Positions 36,401-48,600 of a stretch of DNA of 64,000 nucleotides are shown in pieces (the first letter of the stretch is position 1; each line of letters starts with the position of its first letter). The stretch is from Acanthaster planci (lineage: Eukaryota > Echinodermata > Asteroidea > Valvatida > Acanthasteridae), in the NCBI RefSeq assembly GCF_001949145.1, contig NW_019091498.1, forward strand, positions 329,724 through 393,723, read 5' to 3'. The position numbers were made by a program, and so were the translations under genes. The notes under the pieces are model-generated. The model worked only from the letters and a program-made list of their open reading frames with translations. It was not told the DNA's origin and ran no database searches.

Positions 36401-36437
36401 TGTTATTACAGCTGCATATAGGGATGAGACACGAGTC

Positions 36438-36802
36438 AATAAGCCTTTTGCGAGTGACTTTTGCATAAAATCTGGTACACAGAGTTCTTTAAATTCACGG
36501 AAACATAACAATTTGAATTCTCCGTACTAAAAACACTGTTGCTAAACCTTGTGATTCGGTGCAAGCTTTTGCTTAGTACATAAGAGACACCTTGCAACAA
36601 AACACGATTCCCAATGGATAAGAAGGGCACAGAGGAACCAGTCCATTCCAGAGATGGTGGTAGCTATGCAAAAGCTTGCCCCGAATCAGGAGATATAGCA
36701 ACAGCATCTTTAGTCTGACGAATTAAAATTGTTACATTTGTGTGCAATCAAATAACTCAGTGTGCCAGATTTTATTCAAATTTAACTCGCAAATGGCTTA
36801 TT
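36438..36802. mobile_element. Long foldback element, about 135-bp inverted arms
   Basis: The left arm (36438-36572) runs from aataagccttttgcgag through aaaatctggtacacagagtt to gattcggtgcaagcttttgc. The right arm, read as its complement (36802-36668), runs from aataagccatttgcgag through aaaatctggcacactgagtt to gattcggggcaagcttttgc. The unpaired centre is about 95 bp. There is no coding capacity, so this is a non-autonomous DNA element. Confidence 0.85.
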
Positions 36803-37042
36803 AGTTGCAAGATATACATTGTGCATTTGAATTTTGTAGTTTTCCATTCTGTATTGTTGAAAAGGAAATTCTTCTTTAAAAACATGTTACTGCTTGCCAT
36901 CATGGAACAATTGATACCATATCTCAGAATCAGTCATAAAATTTACCGCATGTCAATTAGCAGTTACAGTACTGAATATTCAAAAACTTGTTTCTGTGTC
37001 TACCAAAGACTACAACAGAAGGGGAATTTAGTCAGGGGGTAG

Positions 37043-38445
37043 AGTTGACAAGATAGCATGAGCTTCAAACTGTCACGTGCAAATTGCATTGTGAACTGCA
37101 CCGGGGTGAGTATGGAGTCAAATTGGTAAAAAAAATTGGTAAGGGAAATCTTGGCGTATGAGAAGTTAATTGAAATGTGAGCAAGATGCTTAAATATCAA
37201 AACTCACTAGCACCAACACTGTATTCTTGCCTGAGCAAGTACTGTATGTATGTTGTAGCAACAGATCTGATGCACAATCCAGATTAGACGTTAAGTCTTG
37301 ACGCCCTTGTTTCTGAAATACCCCAGACTGGAAAAATATGTGTAGCTGTAACGTATTACACACAGTGTGAGTGAGGTGAAGCCTTGAAGTCAGGATCCCA
37401 GTTTCTGTATGGCTGTGAAATGCCAACGTTGCTGTCAGACAGCTCTGAGGCAACCCTGACATGCTCTCGCATTTGCTAGACGTGCCGAAAACGGATCAAA
37501 CAAAAACATGCCGTCATGTACTCATGTATAGTATACATAACAAGATGCCAACAGCTGGGACTGAATGGTGTTTGTCAAAAAGTGTAAATAAACCTTTTGT
37601 TCCTGGAAATGCGGTACGTTTATTTTCGAAAGCTTTGTTGTGTGTGGTTGTTTGCAAAGGCACCTGAACATATCAGATATTTGCTTTTACTGGCCTATCC
37701 CCACATGCACCAGAAATTTTGTTTGGCTTTTTCTAGGATTTCTCTCCACTCTTTCTACTGTTTTCATATGAAAACGGCGTATTCAAATGAGAGACGTGTT
37801 CGTCTATGTTGATACACCCTACAATGAAATGTTCATATGGATGTGTGCATATACTCAAAGAGGGTTGGAGTCCCATGGACTCTTTTCCCCCTGCAAACAC
37901 TGAATGCTATTACATGTATATGAAGACTGCGACAGTTAAATGAGCACCAGTCTTGTACAAAAACACAACAAAAGAAAAACGAAGCAAAATAATAAAAATG
38001 TCTTATCAGTGAGGTATATCTCAAAAAGCTTAGTGAGTATCTTGCCATATCAGATCCATGTTAAAATAAATTATTTTTAGAAGTATGATTATGAGGAAAT
38101 TTGAATTTTTCTTCTGGAAATGTTCCACAATTCCAAGCTCACGATTCGTAATAACTAAATCATCTCATGGCTTATATACAATAAAACAACAAAACAAAGT
38201 AACACAAATAGCAAATTCATTGAAAAATACTGGAAGTAACAAATGTCTAGGTATTTGCTTGGCCTAATTACTGAAGAAAAGTATCATTTTGTATTAAACT
38301 AAATTTAACGGATCTGAACTGTTTAAAGTGATCAATCAAACCCTACTTGTGGGTATATCTTTTTACTAAGTTCATAAAGTTCAATAAAAATTTGGATGTA
38401 AAATGTGATTTTTTGGAGGTAGGTACTGATGGTGTCCGCACAGCC
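37043..38445. other. Intergenic between SPSB3 and EME, nothing recognised
   Basis: AT-rich sequence with short open frames that have no motif or splice context. No gene, RNA or repeat boundary is supported. Confidence 0.5.
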
Positions 38446-39361
38446 TTAACCACTTGCTGCCGGGGGACCCGTTTTCGAACACATAGGCTTTATACACGAA
38501 GCCAGGGAGCCTGAAACCGGGACAAAAGAGCTGGGCCTTGTAACAAAAGACCGTGCTTGGCACAAAAGACTGAGCTGCTGAGCATTACTGACATTTTTCA
38601 CTCTCAATAGTGGAGATAATCCAATCTTGTTTTGAAACAGTACACCACAGTTTTGGGCATTCAGAGCTAGCGGATTACTACCGGGGACAAAAGCGCTCCA
38701 CCACCGCAGCGATGAGCCACACAGCACTGCTACATGCTAATCTGGCCCCTATTGAAAAGAGGTCAGCAGTGCACTGTGCCAGGTTCGTGAACGAATGAAA
38801 GTTATNNNNNNNNNNNNNNNNNNNNNNNNNNNNNNNNNNNNNNNNNNNNNNNNNNNNNNNNNNNNNNNNNNNNNNNNNNNNNNNNNNNNNNNNNNNNNNN
38901 NNNNNNNNNNNNNNNNNNNNNNNNNNNNNNNNNNNNNNNNNNNNNNNNNNNNNNNNNNNNNNNNNNNNNNNNNNNNNNNNNNNNNNNNNNNNNNNNNNNN
39001 NNNNNNNNNNNNNNNNNNNNNNNNNNNNNNNNNNNNNNNNNNNNNNNNNNNNNNNNNNNNNNNNNNNNNNNNNNNNNNNNNNNNNNNNNNNNNNNNNNNN
39101 NNNNNNNNNNNNNNNNNNNNNNNNNNNNNNNNGGTGCGGCTATAAACGACTGTTAAATGAAATGATGAATTTTTAAAGGATTTTAAAAACGGAAAAAATG
39201 ATCGTCATGCCAGCCCAGCATCATCAACATTGTAAAATGCCCCGGCATGAAGTGGTTAATTGAAAATGATGAATTCTTGAAGATTTTTGAAAACTGAAAA
39301 TCTTGAAATTCGCCCGTATGTGTGCACTGCATTTTTCAAACCACCCGGCAGCGTGTGGTTA
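38446..39361. mobile_element. TTAA-flanked element(s) of a TTAACCACTT subfamily, interrupted by a gap
   Basis: The left end ttaaccacttgctgccggggg has inverted partners at 39236-39259 (ccccggcatgaagtggttaa) and 39340-39361 (acccggcagcgtgtggttaa). The better partner is the second one. The interior part 38465-38640 recurs inverted at 41115-41340, whose end reads gaaccacttggtgctgggg in the matching orientation. The gap at 38806-39132 hides part of the element, so one long or two overlapping copies are both possible. Confidence 0.65.
38806..39132. other. Assembly gap (327 N)
   Basis: A run of N inside the TTAA-flanked repeat. The true size is unknown. Confidence 0.99.
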
Positions 39362-39426
39362 AGGTAATTAAAGTTAGACATTAACATGATTGAAACCTCT
39401 TGGTGAAGAGCACTACCACATTAGGT

Positions 39427-39603
39427 TTAACAGCTTGCACAGTTTGAGTTCACACGATCCTTTTGGGCCTGCCCTCTGGTCTTGGAAACAACAGACCCAA
39501 GTCTGGTTGTGTTGATGTAATAAAGCCAAATTCTCTTGGATCGTTGTGGGCCTGTTATGTTGCTGAATGCCACAAGTCTGAATTTAGTCACCCTGATTTT
39601 CAG
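39427..39603 (-). CDS. EME exon 13, terminal
   Basis: Acceptor cattgtccag|ctgaaa, stop TGA at 39429-39427, phase 0 in. It encodes [19 protein letters not shown] and [16 protein letters not shown], aligning with the RIGPELSRRIYLQ-like end of EME1 but more diverged. It ends in a short unconserved tail with Cys. Confidence 0.75.
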   Translation of the reverse strand: MKIRVTKFRLVAFSNITGPQRSKRIWLYYINTTRLGSVVSKTRGQAQKDRVNSNCASC

Positions 39604-42600
39604 CTGGACAATGGCAGACCTGCTGTCTGATCTTACGAGCAACATGTCAAGATCTAGTTGTCTCGGTATCATGACTACGGATACATCTGAACCTACCGTC
39701 TGTGTTCTTGAACACTACAGATCAAGATCCGGCTGTCTTGAAGTCATAAGAGTATGGATTCTTTTGGACAACTCAGGGCCTATCCGCCGTGTTGTAGCAA
39801 GCACACCTTCTCCTCTTCTGACCTGCGAAGTCATGGAGTCAAATTCTCCAAGTGACGCATTTTACGACTGATGAGGGTTGTCTTTAAACACAAGCTCACC
39901 TTTTAAAGACTTTAAAACATAACATGAGAGAGTAATGACACCAGTACGTTTCGTTGTAATTCCAGAGGGTGCAAGGTTGAATCCTGCTTGGGTTAATTGC
40001 CTCAAGAGATCCTAGTCACTTCGACGCAAATTCAATTTCCCAACACCGCACAAGCGTGACTTAAATTAATACCCGAGGGTCACATATAGTGATAAATTTA
40101 CGATTTACTGTTGCATGCCAATAAGTGTCTAGTTTGCATTTAAGAGCACCTCTAGGGAAAACATATTTTCTCTGATTTTATCTGTTCAAATAAATATGGA
40201 AGCATCCAAATCGAACACAGTGTTATTTGTCTACAGAGCTCAACTATAACAAACTTAAAAGGGCTTTTTTTTCTGTTCATGCCAAGATGCGATTTCTGAA
40301 TGTAGATTGCGTCATTGAAGAGAAAAAGGGGGGAACACTGTCCCCGTGTCCATAGTGGATAAACCCTTGTGCACACCAAACAAAGGCTACATGCATGTTT
40401 TCCTGAGAGGTGCTCTATAACTTCTGCTGGAGACTTTAATGTTCACAGCGCATGGAAAATTCAGATGTAGTTTCCGAACTTACCACAATGTCTTGTAGTA
40501 GCTTTCTTGCTTCCTGCTCAGACTCGCATCTGGAATACGCCTGGTTGTCATAGCAAAATGAAAGTCACTTATAAACCATGCCGTTTACAACAGCCTGTAT
40601 AATATTACCACAAAATATAACTCGACGTCAAAATGCAGTGCAGTGGGAGACTCTTAGATGCAGGTAGAAGCAGCAATACCGGTCCTTTGACAAATACTTG
40701 TACCTTCTGCAACCCTCAAGTTCCAACACTTTCCCTGTGGCAATCATGACTGATGAAGTATGAGAATATCAAGCTACAAACCTGCAGGAGGAGCCGCGGT
40801 GAGGGGTAGACAGCAATGACAGAAGAGGCAATTTCTGGGCTGACATTGCGGAACTGCTGCAGCTGCTGCCGCCAGACTCTCCGCAGTCCCTGGCCGTCCT
40901 TCTTGACTTTGACACCCCCCGCCCACTCAGTGTCGACATGGAAGGAGAAGGTGGCCTTGTCTCGTTCTCTCCTGATAAGAAAAAAAAGATCCACCGATCA
41001 CGTACATGACAACCCCCAATCCCCGTGAAACTGAATGGTGGTACAATTTCTCTGGTGCTGTTCTGATAAGAGACCAAAGACACCCTGTTCTAATTGCAGT
41101 AAATCTGTTGGACTTAGCATTGTTTCAAAACAATGACGGATTATCTCCACGAATGCCAGCTGAAAAATGATGGCAATTCCCTGCAGTGGGTCTTTTGTTC
41201 CCGAGTACAATCTTTTGTTACAAGGCCCAGCTCCTTTGTCTGATTTCGGGCAGCCTGGATATGTATACAAACCCAAGGAGTCTGGTACCGCAAACCCCAG
41301 CACCAAGTGGTTCATAAACACTGTATATTTAGTGCTTGTCCAAGAGCTTGTGAAAAAATCCACAAGCTTACTCTGGTGGGACTCGAACCCACAACCTCCT
41401 GCTTACTGGTGCAGCCATCTTATACCACTCAACCACCGAGCTTGCCAGCGGTGTAGGGGCAAAACCAGTACTAAAAATAAACATCTCCCCAAAGCAAAGT
41501 ACATCTTAAAGTACATAATGTGTTGTTATTGGATTCTACAGCATTCGTCACAATGCCATAAGCCAACCCATTTGAGGTACATGGAGTAATCACCTTCAAA
41601 GACCACTTGGAGATTTTTGAACTAAAAAAAGTACAAATGACCATTGACCTTTCAAATTTTGTTGATTCCAAAGCAAAGGTCAAAGCAAAGGTCAAACTAA
41701 AGGCTTCACGGGAAATGTAAAGTCATTTACTGAAAAGATGCTTTTTTGGATAGAACTTGCACAGAATGGTTATCAGGTGCAGTGCAAGATCTAAAGGAAC
41801 TTCACCGACAGGGCAGCTGAAAGCAGGCTGCACTAGCGATGCAATGATCGTAATATATTTGCATGATAATTACAGGCCTATGTGTGAAAGTCGCGGCGGG
41901 ATAAATGTGAAATCGTAAGTTATAAACGAATCACAGTCCTTCTTTGGTGATGTCATATGTCGTATCGTTCGTCATTTGTAAAGTGCTCTTAAATTTCTTT
42001 AGGGGCGCAATTTTTTACGCTCCTTCAGGAGTGCTGAGGAGCGCGGTGGGAGCACTTGCGCGATCCCGCTCCTTTAAAATGAAGGACTGTTCGCCGACAG
42101 GCAATGTATACCACGTCATCATGAAAACTGAAGCAGATAAAAATGTGTCTCACAGAATTTCGCATTTCGCATCTTCCTACAACAAAAATCAAACAAAAAT
42201 TCCAATTACATTCCCAGAAGCTTTTGACTTTCCGAACACTAATAATTCTGGGGGTACCACCAAATCTTTTTGAAAGCTAACAAAACACACCTGCAGTTTT
42301 CTCTAGCAAAATTGGCAGGCCGCTGATGGCAAAGTCCACGGGTATGCTTACATATTCAGGAAAACCGTTACTGAATGTTGCAACTTACTTGAATGGTGTT
42401 TCCGCCACAGACTTGGTGAACATGGCAACCATATCAGCCACTTCCGCTGGCGTCTCCACAAAGCGCACATTGCACCCTACATGCAGCTGTAGGTCCACCA
42501 ATGCCTGCAAAGGACAGCAAACACACGCATGTGTATGCACCAATATTTATCTTAAAATATACAGTAAACTCTGACTAAGTCAACATCACGTAACCCGTCA

Positions 42601-45600
42601 TATCGTCCAAGTCGGCCATTTCACAAAAGTCCTCATTGTCTGTAATGCATTTCCATTCAAAATTTAAGTCGGCATTTATACGTCCTCATTTCGTATATGT
42701 CGGCATGTTTTTCTCGGGCTCTTTTCCACAAAACCACACAAATTCCTTTGTGTAAGTCGGCATTAAAAAAAATTGTGCTCTGGTATCGGTTTCCTTCGCC
42801 GCGGTTACCAAGAAGTGTCAAGTGACAAGTCCCATGCGCGCGCAGCCAGCATGAGTACATCAATACCAGTAACCCCACTAGTGCTGCACGCATGCGCTGT
42901 CCATTTTGAGGGTCGCCCTATTGAACATAGTCTGGTTCCTTGCCCAAAGATTCCCGGACAACCTTTGATGATTCATCGGGTAGTCAGAACATTGATCTCC
43001 ATTATATAATGGAGAACAATGAGTCAGAATCATCTGATCTGGTATCCAGACTATATTGAACGAACTTAACCAATGCATGTGTGTGTGGATGAGTGTATGT
43101 TTTCTGTACCGTAACTGTATCACGTACATGTGCTATGTATGTACTGCACTATAGAGTCGCGATGTGATATGCAACTTTGCAAGTGGCTTCCTGTCCTTGC
43201 TTCGTCCTTAGGGGCACATGATCAATTATTGAATTTGCAGGATAATAATCGAGAATGAATTTGCTGGGATCGACCATGGAGGTAGAAATAAACCATGTGT
43301 GCAAGGTCAGCAAAATGACGACTTACAACACAAGTCGGCATTCGCTTAAGTCGTCATAATTTCTTGAGTTCCGAGAGTGCCGACTTAGACGGAGTGTACT
43401 GTACATGTATAATTATATTTGTGGCATGCTGGCCGTTTCATAAAAAGCAACCTGATAAAAATTACCAACTTCTTGTGATAAAATAGAAATAAACCACAGT
43501 TAGCAGCAGAGAGATTATTTTTTTCAATTCAACGATTGATCAATTCAATAATGATTAAATGATTGTAATTATTTGTAATTGTTAAAAAGAAAAAAAATAT
43601 GTGTAATTCACATTACTGCTTTCTCCATTTAACAATTTCACTATTTGCCAAAGGTTGATCAAGTTCCTGTGCTTTATACAGTTCCCAAATGAGAAATTTA
43701 AATTTTCATCAAAGATCTTAACAGAACTTGTAAAAAGACCTTGCTCTCAAAAGGTAATTTAAATCTTTGCTGGAATTAGCATACATCTCATCTGAATGAT
43801 TAAGTTAGTTGTAATAGCATGCTTTCATTTTCTAACTGTATTCAATTTCCAGAAGCATTTCAAAAACCACCGAAGTGAACATTTTGTGATTTTTTGAATA
43901 AGCAGTCAAATGTTTCAACAGGTTTAAGAAATATCAGAACACCATGCCTAGTCCGCACAGAGTTGAAGTGCACCCTCACTGGCAAAGAAGAGACAAGCTG
44001 GTGGGAAGTTTTTAAACCGAGCTTGTGCACGCACCCAAGCATAAACTGGTCGTGCTTGCTCAGTGCGTTTTGCACCAAACGCTATGCATAAATGCGCCCT
44101 CTCTGCTCTCGTACAGTGCGGAGTAGGCTCACTAGTTACAGCTATTGAAAATTTATCGAAGCCAACAATCAATCGCGAGTATGGGTTTTGTGTTTATTCA
44201 ATTTTTCAGTTTACAATCAACAATTGGAGATGAAGTTTTACTGACGCGATGGCAGCAACTCACCTCTTCCACATCTACCCTGGTCACCACAGTGGTGATG
44301 TCTTCAATGGGTCGCTTCTTGCGACGTGCCTTGGCCGTGTTCTCTGTCGGCTCACTGCCGAGCACGGCTGACCGGAAGTTGCGCTGCCGGGAATTTTTCT
44401 GTAATCTGTGCACAGGAATCCAAAGGATACGTTCTGAGCATTTGCAGTCATTTAATACATAATTTTACAGAACTCTCTGTAGAGAAGTGTGAAATGATTT
44501 TGAGGAGAAGTTTGATTCGATTGTATACAACTGCGTCTTTCGTGCTTTGACTGTTACAATATGTGACCCACTCTGTGAAAATGAGTCTTAACCCCTTGAC
44601 GGGAATTTCTTCCCGAAAGCCGACTCCAAGAATTCCAAGCTCGCTTGGCCACGAAGGCCACCTGCCAAACAGCAGATTCTCGGTTTGTGGCCCTGCGTGC
44701 TCTGCACGCTTTGAATTACACGGTGAAAAGGCTGATTGTTCAGTGGCATGCGGCTCTACTCACGCTTCCACATTCCCGTTGCCTTTTTTCAATGTGGGGA
44801 CTATTGTGAAGCTGGTGATTATCATGCAAATTCGGTCTTTTCATTTCTAGGCTACGCACAAAGACCAATTTCCATATACACAAGAGCCAGGGTCTGCCTT
44901 CTTTCACCGTGTTTGCTCAAGCGTGGGCTGAGGGTCTCAATTTTTACGGACGCTCCATCCACGTCCCGGCGCGAAGGGGTTAAATCGCCAGAGCCACTTT
45001 TTGAGTTTCCATTTGTATTGGAAAGAGCAAATTGATTTTTTTGTTTTGATGTGTCACTCAGTTTGGCATCCTGAACAAAGTGGATACTCCATGGTGACAA
45101 ATGCTTTGGGTTCCCATTGATTTCCACTGTGCAAAATTATTCTAAAGGACTTGTTACTCCAAAGTGGCTCTGGCGACTTGTGACTCATTTTCACAGAGTG
45201 GGTCACATATATAAATGACTTCTTGATCCAAAGTTAAGGTCAATAAATCGTCTCCGACGTCGTTCGGGGCAACATTAACCCTCCTATGCTGAAGTCACTT
45301 TTTAGGTCATTTGGTGAACACCTCAAAGAAGCAGAGCTGTGTTGTGTTGTGCACTGCACCAACTGTCCCTCACAGGAATATCAGATTGCACTTTTGTGCT
45401 GCCCAACAACTGTTCTTCACTGTTTCATGTGCATCATTGTGCAGTAAACCAAATGCAGTGAAGAGGACTGCACAAAAGACTCTGGGTCATTTTGCGCTGG
45501 CGACCTACTGTGTACACACTGAACCTGTGCATGTTTGAGTTACATGTAGAAAATGTATGCTCACCAGTGACTGTGGGCATTTGTGCACATTTGTGCTGTA

Positions 45601-48600
45601 AAACCAAAGGAGGGTTAATGTCTAACCGAGGTCACACATACAATGCAAAAGGAATAGATGTCAATGCCATTTCATCAATCATTCTCTCATTTTAAACAGG
45701 ATCGTTAAACTTCACAGAGAACAGACATTGAGAGTAAAATGCAACATCTATGAGCTCCTGGTGCAAAACTAAAACGCTTGGAATTTCCACACTTGGTCCT
45801 CTTTTATTTCCTCTGACAGTAACTTCATGTGAACGAATTTTTCGAAATTATTAACCCCTTCGCGCCGGTAATTCTTTTGACCGTGACTGCTGGGCTGTGG
45901 TATGCCCTGAATGGAGGGCTTTGTCCATCAGCAGGCCCCAATGAACCAGCAGCTGCATGGTGAATAGACTGTATGCGTGGTATGCACTAATCCTCACACA
46001 AAGCCGCGACTGTCGACGGTTCCCGGTGCGAAGGGGTTAAAGGAAATAAACCCTCACTTTTTCCCCACTCGCAGAGGCATTTCAGTTAAGCGAGGACGTA
46101 AAGTGCATCAACATTTTTACCTGAAGTACTTTTCCAGTCCTTGAATGATGAACGTGACTGCTTTTCCCTGCAGTATTTGCCGTACGTTTCTGGCATAAGT
46201 CCGCAACGACTCTTGACCTGTGCAGAAAGTCCCTTGCTGCTCCTAAGTGAACGGTCAAAAAGGGAGAAAGGTTAATCACAGTTAATCACTGGTCCAAGAT
46301 CAAACATCATGAGGCTTGAGGTATCTTGACATATCTTTGTCTAGGGGCTAGGAGGGGGACTGGTTCAGCTACCCTTCCCCTTACAAAAAATGAACAATAG
46401 GAGGAAAATAAAACAAGATGCATTGAAAAGGGGAACAGGAAGAGAGAAACCACCCATGCTGCTCATATGAGTGTATTGCTCAGATGGCAGTGAAAACTAT
46501 TGGCAAAAGCATAAAATGACAATATATGTGTACACACAACACTCAGATGGTGTCAAACGCTGTCCCAAGACTCCCTCCCCAAAACACACACACAGAAGTG
46601 TGTATTTCCCTGCAACTGGGGACTTCCTATTGTTCCTCTTTTGTTTGTACTTTACCTTTTTTAGAAGACCACCCATGTGTTTTGTACACAGCTGTCAATC
46701 GGGGACCTTACTGTCCTCTATTGTTCAGGGTCCCCAACTGAATGCAGAACCAAACTCATATACACACCCACACCTGTTTTACACACCAAGTGTGGACATT
46801 CCTTTGCTCTCCTGTGGTTAATGTAAATGCTCCGTTTTCTCCCGCTAGGATAACCCCTTCAAGCTGGATTTTTGATGACGATTTCCTGGACTGTTCCTCT
46901 TGATTTTGCCATGGATAACCTAGACCCCGGAATGCCTCTGAACCTTTTTTTCAGAGAGTGGGAAACATTGTGTGGATGCATGCAAGTCCACACAACGCCA
47001 TCGTACCCTGCATTGTGAGGACTTCTTTTGTGCAGAGGTCGACACCATGTATGACACGCCTGCACACCCCCTCATCAAGTCTGAGATTTGAAGATTTTTT
47101 TTTACCAAACAGGTTTCTTGCTATGATCCCAAACTTTCAAGCATGGTATGTACTTATCACCTGTAAAAGAGGCCTGGGCTTTTGACGGGGGCAATTTTAG
47201 GGGCACTATACAAGTAACAGTGATGTGTTAAAATCCATACCTGTTTGAACGTGTGCACCAATTCAACAAAGTTGGACACGGGAAGGGCAACGAGTGCTTC
47301 AAATTCCTCCTTCTCACGTTGTAGAGTCTGCAACTATACAAGGTTACGTTGCACTGCATCAGGGATGAGACCACAGTTTAGGTGTACTGAGGACTTCAGT
47401 ACGACATTCAGCTTTAAGTGGCTGACTCAGGCCTTGCAGCTTGTCTGTCCACTTTTGACCCACTTGGGAGGTCAATATCAACATTTGCTGTTTCATTTCT
47501 AACACCTGTTTCAGACAGGTGTTGCAGAGATGCGCCGAACCAAATTAAAAGCAAATTTTGATTTAAGTACAGCAAAAGTGTGACTTCTGAAACAATTAGG
47601 AGCAACCTCGCACGCTGACAGGCGAAAGATCGACACTAAGAGGCGATCAGAAAGACATCAAAGTGACTTGGTTTCAGGCGTTGCTCTTCTCATGAGCCAA
47701 GCCCAATGCAAATGTATGTACAGTGGAACGCCGCTATACCGAACACCGCTATACCGAACATTCGGCTGTACCGAACATCGTCCTTGGCTCCAAATTATTT
47801 GTGCACAGAACCTACCGAACACTATTCAGTTGCCGTTTGTAATTCCTGAACGTCAACATGATCAAACTTGTTGTTGAAAAGTGACAAGTGGCCATAATTT
47901 CCCCAAAGATTAGAAGGGAAAGCCACTAGTTATCAACGGTATGACACTGGTTTTGCGACTCCACATGATCGGGTGCAGAAGAAAACCGCACGTACGCGCA
48001 CGGTAACATTGCACTAACAATAGTCTAAAAAGGGCGCCGCTGATACAAAAATCAATTGAGATTCGCCACGGCATGCATCAGAGATCGATCCTGAGCAGTA
48101 GTTTCACGACTTTTAGGATAAACTTGATATCAATTTTTTCACTCAAGTTTACATAAAAACAAAAACAATTAACAGGTACATTTCTAAAAACCTTAAACTT
48201 GAATGCAACGGCAAAATATCACGAAAACAGCAAACAAAGGTATCACAAAAGGGTGCACTTTGGTTAAACAAGAGAGGGCACAATTCAACATGGCAACGAA
48301 ATGTTCGGCAGTTAAATTCGCTATACCGAACGACCGCTGTACCAAACATTTAGCGTGGACCCCGTCTTGTTCATTATAGCGGCGTTCCACTGTATTAAGT
48401 TCCTCTGTCTCAAACCAAAATTTCATTGGGTTGCCCCAAGTTGCTCTTTATTCTATTTAGTTCGGTGTAACTCTGGAAGGCCTGTCTAAAACAGGTGTTA
48501 GACAACCATTTCCCAATCTAAATACACAACTGCAGCGGTTAAATAGAAAAATAAGGGACAACTTGTGCTGAATAATTTTCAATCTTTACAACATCTCTCC

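Noticed and set aside
39536-39871. 111-codon plus-strand frame overlapping the EME terminal exon
   Set aside because: It is antisense to an exon supported by phase and homology, with no motif of its own.
39960-40010. B-box-like aggttgaatcctgcttggg
   Set aside because: No A-box at the right distance and no cloverleaf. Too weak to call a tRNA or SINE.
44390-44405. Acceptor 7 bp inside EME exon 9
   Set aside because: It breaks the reading phase left by exon 8, whereas the acceptor at 44406 keeps it.
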